A stretch of 64,000 nt of DNA from Blastobasis lacticolella (lineage: Eukaryota; Arthropoda; Insecta; Lepidoptera; Blastobasidae): NCBI GenBank assembly GCA_905147135.1, contig LR990054.1:11445001-11509000 (forward strand), in the 5' to 3' direction. This document shows, piece by piece, positions 1 to 10,900 of the stretch (positions are counted from its first letter, which is position 1; each line of letters starts with the position of its first letter). A program made the position numbers and the translations under genes. Below the pieces are notes generated by a model that did no database searches, was not told where the DNA came from, and saw only the letters and a program-made list of their open reading frames with translations.

Positions 1-843
1 TGTTTTGGTGGCGTTGAACGACACTATATTGGCTTCGCCCCAATCGGACACTGCCTTGAGAGCCTCGTTCAAGCGACTAACCATGGCCTCTCAACAAGAC
101 CGAATATGTTGGCTTTTGCATCTGCCAGATATCTATCCGTTACTGTGCTGTCGTCTGCGTACCCAAAGATACTGGGTCCAAGCATATCGTTAATATGCAA
201 CAGGAAAAGAGTCGCGGACAGAACCGACCCCTGAGGAACTCCCGCGTCGATAGCCTTAAGATCAGACGTGTAACCGTCTAGAACTTCACGGATTGATCGT
301 TCACTCAGAAAATCCGACATCCAGGAGCAAAAGCCAGCAGAAATACCGTATGAGGGAAGCTTGCTTAAAAGGGATGCGTGCCAAACCATGTCAAAGGCCT
401 TGGAGATACACCAGAAGGTCCCCAGTCGACCGACCACAGCGGAATCCGTACTGGTGGTCGCTAAGGAGATCGTTACCTTCAAGATGCGCGAGGAGTTTCT
501 TGTTCAGTGCACGCTCCATAATCTTACAGAGTATGGAGGTGACTGAAATAGGGCGGTAGTGGGCAGGGTCTTCGCGGCTGCCCTTCTTGGGCACGGGCTG
601 CACATTGGCAAGCTTCCATGTCTTAGGTACAATTCCAGTCTCTAGTGAGAGGCGATACAGGCGCGTGAGAACAGGAGACAACTCAGAGGCACAACTACGC
701 ATGAGACAAGATATATTTCTACAGCTTAGCCCAAATGGCGGGGCCTCATAGTAGTCACCTGTAACACCAACATCTATGCCAAGTTCAAACGAGACCTGGC
801 CGAAGCTGACAAAGCAAATCCGCGAACTCAACGCCAACGACAT
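1..843 (-). pseudogene. Non-LTR retrotransposon (jockey/CR1-like) reverse transcriptase fragment
   Basis: Two overlapping minus-strand frames (843-391 and 482-69) together read as the fingers and palm of a non-LTR reverse transcriptase. The first carries the early RT motifs (VQPVPKKG, YRPISVTS, YGFRCGRSTGDLL). The second carries SKAFDMVWH, GVPQGSVLSATLF and the catalytic box YADDST. They are in different frames, so a frameshift lies near 391-482. The copy is cut by the left window edge and begins in mid-ORF near 843, so it is a dead fragment. Assignment to jockey/CR1-type elements rests on motif recognition and not on a search. The fragment at 56239-56853 looks like the segment just upstream of this one in a similar element. 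Confidence 0.85.
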
Positions 844-1019
844 GAACTGACTGACATGAAATGACTCGCCCGAGTCTGTAACGTGTACATTCGTAGTAAT
901 ATTCGCATGAGAATCATTGCGGATAATATACGTGGGAAATAGGTAAGACGAGAAAAAAAAACAGGAAAGCGGACCCTGGCAAAATTGAAGCTAAAGAAAA
1001 GGGCCGAGATTGACCGTAC

Positions 1020-1215
1020 GGATGATCAAAACATTCGTCATCGTCATGCCGGCCGGAAGACATCCGTTGCTGGGTACAGGCCTCCCCCAGAGATCACAAA
1101 GGCCGGTCTAGTGTCATCGCTGGTCTAGCATAGCTGGTACCTTCGGGCCCTGTAACCTTTACCAGATCTTTGGTCCATCCCTCGCGTCTTCCGGTACGTA
1201 CGTGGTCGTTACAAT
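1020..1215 (-). mobile_element. RTE-type LINE 3'-end fragment
   Basis: The stretch matches, in the same orientation, the fragment at 29600-29890 and, inverted, the one at 21060-21420. Shared blocks include CCGTTGCTGGGTACAGGCCT, the AAAGGCCGGTC box and a block around TCTTCCGGTACGT. In the better-preserved copies this region encodes the end of an RTE-like ORF (RLKWQWAGHIAQ..., later RTGLC-like residues). Here it is badly decayed and has no open frame. Confidence 0.6.
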
Positions 1216-2397
1216 GTTACCACTACAAAGGTTATCAAGCATTTCCCATTCCAGGGTTTCAACCATAAATTATTACATTGACTGTGACTGCGACGCAGGG
1301 TTGAAGGGTCGTAGCGTTTTTAGCGACAAAATTCAATTTTTTTATTTAATTTCGAATTTTTTATATTAATTGTATTTCATATTGTTCCTGTTTTTAAATA
1401 AATAGTCAAAATATATGTCAACGTTAATACAATGATTTTATATAATTTAATGTATCTGTTCAATATTCTTTTGAAATAAATCATTTTATTTAGTTATTGA
1501 AGAATCGCAAAGCTGAAGCGGGAGTAGGCAGACATAGGTTACTTGTAGAACGATCACCGATGGTACGGCAATAGTATCGTCAGACGATCTCTATGTAGAA
1601 AGCCGATGGACGCAAGAGGCATAGAGCAGAACAACCGAATAATGATGTTAGGTTTTCGCACAGAATAACTATACTAATGTGTATTAAGGAAAGTCCTGTA
1701 CTACACGTGTATAGTATTTAAAATCGATAGGTATCCATATAAGGCTTTTTTATGACATTCATAATCCCCTGTTTGTGTTTTCAGTTTTTCCCATAAAATT
1801 GCCAATGCCGTCCCCAAACAGATGATATTTTCTATGCTTGCTTTGTCGCTCTACAAAATAGTACAACTTCAAGGTTACTTTAGGCTTTTGTTTGAACAAT
1901 CAAGTCAACTGTTCAACATTTACCGAAGGTTATGGTGTTTCTGTGTCGGACGTGTTCAACATTTCTAAGTATCCAATAATTAAGGCAACAATAATAATAA
2001 ATGAGTATAATATACAGATAGGCAACACGTTACGCATTTCCGTGCATTGCGTTTTATCGGATGACCATCGTAGCGCATTGGCCTTAAGGGCATGCATACC
2101 CAAAGGCAAGCCTTTTACTCATATATCTCATACTTGCCGTTTATTATTGAAAACGACCTTCTCCATTTAGGCAACTGTAATACCTATCATGGTTAACTTG
2201 TGTACTTGGCACTGTGGTTACAGTTTCACGGAGGCAACTTGAAGTAACTTTGACCTCAATGTACAATCGATCGACGACGTTTGTTGCAGTGTTGGACTGT
2301 TTTATTTGTGGTTCATTATTAGTAGTTTAAGTTTATTGCGAAATTTTTTGTATGAATTTTTGATAGGTATATAAAAATCTGGAAAAGGCAAAAGAAG
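1216..2397. other. AT-rich intergenic DNA, nothing recognised
   Basis: I see no convincing exon here. One open stretch near 1892-2170 (92 codons from a non-ATG start) has no familiar motif and no splice context. The missing first exon of the downstream JHBP-like gene was searched for here by looking for an ATG, a hydrophobic run and a phase-1 GT donor; no candidate was convincing. Confidence 0.4.
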
Positions 2398-3402
2398 CCT
2401 GTCAGGAAGGATCGTAGCGAGTATCGGAACTAATTTGCACAGAAATAATACGCTTCTAATTAACATACTAAAAATATACACCAGTACTTTTAGTCTTTTT
2501 AGTGGGATAGAATCCTATGTTTTGGTTTAACGTAAATATCTCTTAAACACTGCGGCCTACGGGAATATGGTATATTACTAAATAAAAGCGTTTAAAATTC
2601 TCTACAAGTTTTGCTTTACACGCATTTTCGGAATTCCAACCGTATACGAGCAACAAAGTCACGGTTGTGGCGGTAAGCAAACATTTTTTTCTTAGGGAAT
2701 TATATGAAAAATGTAGTTTCAAGGTGGCCGAAAATAAGTATTTTGCTCAACGGTACGGATGTAGATTTTCAGTGTGTCCATTAAAAGCGTATTATCTATA
2801 ATTTGCCGTAAAAATCATTTCTGTTACAAATAGTACCACATCTTACACTTTAGAATAATTTCTGTAACTGTTGCAATTATTTCCACCAACACTGTAGTCA
2901 CAGAGTGACTTTATCATAAGATTATAACTTAAGGGGTAGGTAACCTACTTATAATGACTTAAAATAATGAAATTTGGCAAGAAGCAAGATCATAAATCAC
3001 AAGTAAAGATAACACACAAAAAAGATAATTTGTAGATATATCACGTAAAAATACGTATTGTATATTTTATACAGTTCTCTAAGAAAAGGGTATTTTGCCT
3101 ACCACCACAACCGATAGTGTGGTGCTCGTAAACAGTTGGGAATTTGAAAATACGTGTGAAGCTAAGTTTGTAGAGAATTTTATAAGCTTTAATTTAGACA
3201 TGGACCACATTCCGGTAGGTCGCACTGTTTTTGAGATAAATATTTAAAAAAATGGGACCTTTTGTGCCCCCACACCAAAAGCACTAAAGGTACAGGTGTA
3301 GATTTTTAGTATGTTGATTAGAAGCGTATTACCTACCATTTGCACTAATAATAATTTCTGTTACAATTTGATCCATCTTACTCGACTAGAAGCCGGGACA
3401 GG
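2398..3402. mobile_element. Foldback-type DNA element with arms of about 300 bp
   Basis: The segment folds back on itself. The left arm (about 2398-2720) contains CGCTTCTAATTAACATACTA, AAAATTCTCTACAA and CGGTTGTGGCGGTA. Their inverted partners occur in the right arm (about 3060-3402) as TAGTATGTTGATTAGAAGCG, TTGTAGAGAATTTT and TACCACCACAACCG. A third, direct copy of the subterminal block sits at about 2758-2850. The ends read roughly CCTGTC...GACAGG. I could not fix a target-site duplication. No transposase frame is present, so this is a non-autonomous element of unknown superfamily. Confidence 0.65.
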
Positions 3403-3479
3403 TCACTAGTATTATTACTGCGTGTTTTTACGTATTACCGAAAAAACAGTTGGATAAGATACAGAGGCCTAAGCATTTT

Positions 3480-3660
3480 TTTTTGTTTTTGGGTGCCTGC
3501 CTGTTTGCGCATCACACAAGGAACGCTAAACGGATTTTGATATGGTCTTCATGGTCTGGTAGCTTGGGGTCTATCTTAAATTTAAATCAGGTTTGATTCA
3601 ATTCGGGTAGAAACTAAGAGATACAGCTTGACCTTCCTTATAGTGCATACATTTATAAAA
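3480..3660. repeat. Dispersed lepidopteran-type repeat fragment
   Basis: The piece runs from a T-rich stretch through GCCTGTTTGCGCATCAC, TTTTGATATGG and GGTAGCTTG to a block close to AGAGATACAGCTTGACC. Related blocks recur near 34080-34200, 43850-44000 and 57960-58030. It is non-coding and looks like part of a transposon-derived family. Confidence 0.5.
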
Positions 3661-4149
3661 TTAATTGTTATAAAAACTATATCCACTAGTTAGTTATCAA
3701 GGTTAACACCTTCATAATAATTATCGACAAATATTTTGTAGACAGGTTTGTGCTGTATGTTTCCTAGTTCCGGAGTGTATCTACCTGTTTTTTTATCTGT
3801 ACCTAATACTATGTAAATTTATTCACAAGTATTTTTCAATAATACATTAATGTAATCTAAATGTGGAGTCATACATACAGTTATCAAGATGTACATAAAT
3901 TACTCAAACCGTAGGATACTTGGCCTTAACAAATCGCGTGCGTCCATAGTGAAATAGCCGCTATGTGGGGTTGCCTAACAGCGACGTAGATTCAGTGGAA
4001 AACATCATTATGCTGCGAAATATTTTGTCACAAGTACCTGCCTAATAGTAGTTCAGAGATTGGTCGATTTTACAATATTTTGCAAATGTTTAGGATTGTA
4101 TTTTAGTTTCAACAAGTTAGAATTACACCTCTTATCTTTAAGTCATCAT

Positions 4150-4362
4150 CTATACTAATATTATAAAAAGAAAATTTTTCATTATTTGTTTGTAAAGCAT
4201 AAACTTAAAAACTACTTTAAAATTTATTTTACCTGTAGAAAGTTACATTATCAGCGAGTAACATGCGCTATAGTTTTTCCTGAATTTCTATGTGGTTACC
4301 ATGGGAACGGGTCCGGAACGTAGTAACCGAAATTTACGCGAACGAAGTCGCGGGCAACAAGC
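4150..4362 (-). repeat. Dispersed repeat ending in CGAAGTCGCGGGCAA
   Basis: It begins with ACTAATATTATAAAAAG and ends with GCGAACGAAGTCGCGGGCAA. The complement of that end (CGCGACTTCGT) starts similar repeats at 33655, 34028 and elsewhere in this window. It is non-coding. The family name is not known to me from the sequence. Confidence 0.5.
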
Positions 4363-4779
4363 TATGATTAATGTATATGTATCGGGTTTCTAACCGCGTA
4401 CCTTTGTTGACGAGTAGCCCGATATTTCGACACAGTTGCAACTAATGTAAACACAGAACGACTGCAACCCGGAACATACCCTTAAAATGTGTGATAATAA
4501 CCGCGATAGTTTAAAACATTATGATTAATATGGTTGTTATGTTTATTAATGTACATACTAGTAAGGGTATACTCTGCAGAAGCATTCGCTAGGCATGAAA
4601 CATGCACTACAAATAACAGAACATAAAGTGTCTATAAGATCTAGCCATTAGTACAGTCCCGAGAAAGTTAGAATGTAGGTCACTAACTAAGACGTAATCG
4701 CCACTTGGCCGAAACGACTTCAAATAAAATAAATGTTAACCTACAAAAAGTTATACCATGCTTCCTCTCCGTTTTCCAG

Positions 4780-4999
4780 CTGACTTCATTCACCCTTGCA
4801 ACACAACGGAGAGGGCTTGCCTGATTCAGGCGACAATCGACGCTATACCCGAGTTCTCGAAAGGAATCCCTCAGCTTGGAGTGCCTTCATTAGACCCTTT
4901 CCTGATCAACGAGTTGCCCATCCAGCTGCCAGGTGTCAAGGTCACCTTCCTAGAGGGGAAGGCCACAGGACTGAGCAAATGTCAAGTGCTGAATGTTGA
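4780..4999 (+). CDS. Gene A exon 2 (N-terminal JHBP domain)
   Basis: The acceptor is GTTTTCCAG and the donor GTAAGT at 5000. It enters in phase 1 and leaves in phase 2, and encodes DFIHPC through VLNV. It is one codon shorter than exon 2 of genes B and C, in the loop between the two N-terminal cysteines. Confidence 0.9.
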
Positions 5000-7900
5000 G
5001 TAAGTAGTCAATAACAATAATAATATGGAACTCAAAGTTGTAGGGGTTAAGATCGAAGTTAAGGACAAAAGTCAAGGTGTAGAACAATAAGAAGACTTCG
5101 TTTAATACTAATAAACATAACTAAGTATATAATAAAAATAAACGGTATTGATTTTCAAAAATATACATCCTAATCCAATCTAAAATGAAAAAAGGAAAAG
5201 ATAAATTTGTGAGGTCAAATAAGAGATCTTCATTTGGCCCTTTTAAAGAACAGTATTTGCAAAGTATATGAATAATTCATTAATTCCATTGAATTTAATT
5301 ATTTTTTTAGGAATGTACCTACTCTCTTTAACAAGTGATCTTAATTATGATGTTAACGACGACACCATACCTAATTTATAATAAAAATATAGGTAGTAGG
5401 TAATCGCGACGTTCAACCGACGTTTTGGCGAAGCAGGTCGTGGCCTTGGTCAATATAAAATACCCTCAATCATGATACCAACATAGGAAGATACTTTTAC
5501 TTTCGCAACGAAACACGGCAACCACAACAAAGGTGTAGTTACGCAGACCAGCTTGAACCAGAAACCGTTAATAATCGGGTGTCCAATGACCGCTACGACC
5601 TTGGTGACGTCATTGCCGTCTTGCGGCTTCACGCGTCGCAGGCGCAGGCTGTCGTGAGCTATGGCGCAACACTGCAAAGTAAGGTTCAATGTCGGACAAT
5701 GCAACAATGAAGTTGAATATTTTTAATCAATTGCATTTCTGGGTGAACCTTCTGGAATAAATGTAGTAGATGTGGACCTCCAGGGGAGGAGTATCTTGTC
5801 CAGTATGCAGGGACAATTATGATTTTAATATTTTATTTTTCAATAAACTTATTTGTATAACATTGATTCTGGAGATCACTTGCAAAATTGCAAAATTGCA
5901 AAATTGCGGATTTTTAACAATACCTTCAAACTATAACTGTCAGGTCTCTATATACTCTATCTATGCCATAAAGACACGTCATATACGTCTGAGATACGAA
6001 ATAAAGTTGCCACCGCGATGTAAACCCAAACTAAACTAAATAGCTAAGATAGAGAGTCTTTATCAAATGGCTTGAATTGGCCTCTGAAGTCCGCGAGTTG
6101 AGCTCAGCTTTCCTGAGCTCTCGTAATTCCATTACTACCCTGGATCTTGTTGTATTAAGTCATTTGATGTTCATATTAATCCATCCAAGTCTGAGTGTAA
6201 AGGAGTTTGAAGATTTTACTATGGAAGGTGGCCCGGACTAGAATGGACAAGCTTAAATATATATACTTCAAGGTTAAGTTGCATTCTTTTGCACTTACTC
6301 GCCCTACTGCGAGTGTTCTTCGCATGTTAGTTTATTTGAGCAATCTGCTCATCATATTTTATGGGAATGCGTACAATGGCAACATGAGAGATGCTTTATG
6401 TAGAATTCTATTCCCAGTAACTCGGGTGTAGTTTATTATTCGGACCTTGTGGCGTAAATAGGCAACTTTAAAGCCTTTAAGCGCTTTTGTCATAATTATT
6501 ATTAATGTTAGACATAACTTAATTATCTAGGGTGTGTTAGACATCACTTTATTATCTAGTATATGTCCGTGGTGCGTTTCCCCTGATTTTTGGCAATGAC
6601 TTGGCCTAGTTTGTTTTACGCTGTCTCCGCTTTTTGAGGTAGGAGGTCGGAACTCTATATTTCCTACTCCAACCTATTACTTCGTAAGTTAATTTGTTGC
6701 GGGTTCCAAGACACTATTAGCTTGTCCTCGGGCGCGCCTGAATGTCAAAACTCAGGACCTGTGTGTGGTCGCCGCTGTAGATCCTGGGCTACACAGGAGT
6801 TGCAGCGGTGGGACTGAGTGGTGTGGCAAAGCCGGTGAAGCCTATATTTAAATTTATAAAAAATGCGAGTCATCTTAAGATTCACTAGTTTGTTGCAATT
6901 TTTGAACGTGAACTCATAGTTGTAATTAACACAGCTAATGACGTTGAGATGTAGTTAAGAAATCTTATAAAAATAGCGACAAAGCGTTACCTTGGGTACT
7001 CTCTCACGCACAGTACAATTACCTATGACAAAATAACACGTGAACTCAAGTCAAAACAATGGTGTAGTAATATAATAATAATTAGTATTATTATAGTCCT
7101 AAAATTAGGGACGGACGGGAAAACAAGGTTTAAATTCACCTTAACATCGAATGTCGAATAAACGACAAATCAAGTAACGACAGAAGTTTGTATTGTATTG
7201 TAAACCAAAATACGAAGTGAAGGATAGCCTTTTGACTTAGGTCATAGTATAAAAAACTATATTGTACTTAGACCAGGTAGGTTGAACTTAAGAAGGTCGT
7301 TTATAAAATTGAGTTTTTTATAATTTTACAAGCTTTTATTTTCTTTTATATTCATTGGTATATCTTGGAATCTTGCAAGCCTATTTTGACCAACTTACCG
7401 GGGTCAATTGAGCTGAAATTTGGTTTACATATAAAACTTGGATGACAATGTAATAATATGGTATCATGCAGCTGGTCTAACAATGGACTCGAAAGGAGGT
7501 CATGGGAACTAATCGCAATAAGAAATCCTATCAAGTTTGGGATCTTTGGAATGGTTTTAAGAATACTATTCTGAAGAAATATTTTCCATTTGACAACTTA
7601 TTTGTTATAATAAGCTGTATAAACTGGCTCTCTATCTATAATGTTAGTTTTTTCTCGGTGCTAAAATCTATTAAGACATAAAGACCACTATATAACGAGC
7701 ACTTATCCCTACCTAGGTCATCTTTTATATCTCTCGGCAAACTTCGTGTTTCGTGTTTTTTTTGCGTACTGCGTTCGACAGAAACAACGTTCTACGATAA
7801 TGAACAAGCCGCAGATATTCTGTACAACGGTGTATATTCTAAGGAACTGTTTAAAATGAGGCCTATAGCCATCGACAGAGAGTTGGTCCTCACACCTTGG

Positions 7901-10900
7901 AACCTAATTGACCGAGAACTTTGCGGTTCCAAAGAAATTTCCTCTCACGACATTAAGGTTGGGGAATGAGCTCCCTGGAGATGGAGTTCTTCAAGAAAGG
8001 GTTTTTACAGGGCCTATAACACGTTAGTTATACCCCCGGTATTGCATAAGCGTCCATAGACTGCGGCAACTGCTTACAATCAGGCAATCCTCAAGTCTGT
8101 TTGCCTCTTAGGGGTATAAAAAAAAACAATATCGTTTTTTTTTCTTACTAAAGAAAGGAATGTTTTGAAAATTTCAGAGCTTTCTTGGAAAAGAACGTGT
8201 TCGTTCTGGAGGTGCGATGCAACATCACAATCAAGGGGAAATACACTGCAGTGGGACGGTTATTGCTGTTTCCTATTAATGGAGAAGGAGATTCCAAAAT
8301 AAAAATTAGTGAGTATTCAGTCAAGCATTCGCTTAACTTTTCACCGCTATGCTAAAAATGCAGTTCCGTGGTCCGTACCAACCCCAGGGTATAAATCTAG
8401 GCCAAATACACCATCATAAAAAAATAGGGAATTTAACCTTTTTTTATTCTACACAGTGACAAACGACCAGACCTGATGGTAAGCGGCAACTGTTTCCCAC
8501 AACATCATGTACTAATTACCTAACCGACAGAAAAAGTCGGATGACCCCCGATCAAATTTACTTAAACCCAAATATTTTCTAAACTACATAACCGATTTCA
8601 ATGAATCAAAGCTAGGAACCATCTTGATTAAACTGGCTTTCAAATAGAGAAATCCACATACAAATAGGTTTATCCGTTCGGGAGCTTCGCGGATACCACA
8701 TACAGATACACAACCCACAGATACACATAACACCCCTTGTTTTTCGTCGGGGGTTGAAATGTAGAACCCCGCTGTCATAGTGACGACTGAGATGAAATGC
8801 TCATTCATTTGTGCTGGCAAGGTAGTCATTGCGACAATGCAGAAATAGACAAGGTGGCGATACTTACCCAAGCTTTTACCACCTGATATTAATATTCCAA
8901 ATAGGTTTTTTATGTCATACGATAGTCAAACAGGCAAAAGTACAACGATTTGTCTAAAATCCAGTTTGGTAGGAAATCAACATTGAGATCTTTACTGGTG
9001 ATTGTCGGTAATACATTGTGAGTTTGGTAAAAGCCCTTGTCATTGAGGAGACTTATGTTCGACCATAGACGGCTACGAAGTATTGAGTGCGATAATGGTG
9101 CCTTGATGATGTAATACTGAATCTGTAATAAATGTTACCGTGCAAAATTCTGATATATTACTGAAGATTACGTAATACAAAAAAATTAAAACTTGTATTA
9201 TACAAGGCCAACTAGGCTCTGGTATTTTGTAGTCTGACTCATAGATCAAGTATATTAATTAATTTTATGGCTTTATTTATTACACTAATTATAGATTTGC
9301 GTTCCTTACGCTACTATGTCAATTAAATTTTGCATTTTACAGTTAACTCGGTGATCAAAATGAACATAAAGACGAAGTACTTCAAAGATTCTGAGGGCCG
9401 AGACCACTTCGGCATCAAGAGCTATAGGTACTCTTTCGACTATGGCGACAAGATAATCTACACAATCACCAACCTGTTCAAGGGAAATGCTGAATTGAGT
9501 GAGTAAATTTTTATCAGTTTACGTACAGGTAAATGTGTGGAAAGTTGCAGAAAACATTATAGTACCTGAAAACCACCCCAGGAAATATTATTCTATAGGA
9601 AATAGCATTTAACTATCGCTCTAGTGCACAGAATAACTAGTTTAATAGATTTTAAAACTTTCGTGGTTATTCACTTTACTTTCACTAACCGTGGTAACAA
9701 ACCCGATAATATGTGTAGTGTTACTACACTACTGTGTAACACTACACATATAAGTGTAGTCTAATAGAAAAAAAAAACATTATAGGAAAATTAAATCTGC
9801 TTTACTGTTTTCCTAGATGTAGTACAAGCATTTGATAAGGTTTGGTATTAAGGTCTTATGCATAAAATAAGACATAAACTTGCGAAGCAGTTTGCAAATA
9901 TTATGGAATCTAATCTTAAGTAAAGAATGTTTCGAGTTAGACAAGATATTGAATATTCAGAACTTAAATATATAATAGCTTGGGTACCACAAGGAAGCGT
10001 CCTAGGTCCCGTGTTGTATTTATTATACACTTGTGATATCCCAGAACTAAATAATAACATTGCGGATAATACGGCTATCATGGCTAAAGGATCTACTCAG
10101 GAAGAAGCAGTGACGAAACTGCAAACAGCTATCTGCATCACTATATTTGATTGGACAGTAAAGTGGCGAATCAAACTGAATGAGTCAAAATCGATTTATG
10201 TTGGATTTACTAACAAAAGACCGTCTTATCATCGGGTGTTCATAAACAATCAAGCAATATCTCACGAAAATACAGCTAAATATATAGGCATGACATTAGA
10301 CGCCTAAATATTTAGCAGTAGCTTCGCTGGAAATCTCATGTCAAAAATAACCGCGACGTGTTAGAACTTCGCTACAAAAAGATGTACTGGCTACATGAAA
10401 AGCATTCTTCGTTATCAGTATACAACGAACTACTTTTGTAGAAACAAGTCCTAATGCTTTTATGGACTTACGGTGTTCAGCTATGGGGCTATACCAAACA
10501 AAGCAACACACAGATAAAAAAAATAGATTGGAAAAGCCATGACTTGGATAAAGTTATAGCATAATATCGAAAACTTTCAAGCGAGAAATTAATATCGCTG
10601 AGTCGAATACGAGAACCAAAGGCTTACGATGCGAGGATGCCAAAGACCGGGCGAAGTGGAGAAAAATGAGTATTGAACCCTGGCAGAAGCTGGGACGCTT
10701 CTTAGCGTCTGATGATGAATGAATGAAGTCTGTAAAAGCACCATTGTGCCAAAGGAGTTGTCTACAAAATCATTATTATAATGTTGTTGTAGCTATTTGG
10801 ATCTGTAGTGACCTCCATAGTCCAACCAAGAAGCTCGTAGACACCACGTGTTGGCAAGATATCAGCAGAACAGCAATTGACAGATCTACATCACGCTAAC

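Noticed and set aside
1822..1875. Hydrophobic frame starting MIFSMLALSL as gene A exon 1
   Set aside because: No good phase-1 donor: the only candidate is GTTACT, far from consensus, and the length differs from the 85-nt exons of B and C.
2260..2330. Frame starting MYNRSTTFVAVL as gene A signal exon
   Set aside because: It carries an aspartate within the hydrophobic run, only a weak donor (GTGGTT), and no similarity to exon 1 of the paralogues.
4758..4779. ATG at 4758 as the start of gene A
   Set aside because: It lies in the polypyrimidine tract before a strong acceptor and would give no signal peptide, unlike both paralogues.
5450..5707. 85-codon minus-strand open frame in a GC-richer patch of gene A intron 2
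   Set aside because: No known motif and no splice sites that join it to anything; not supported as a gene.
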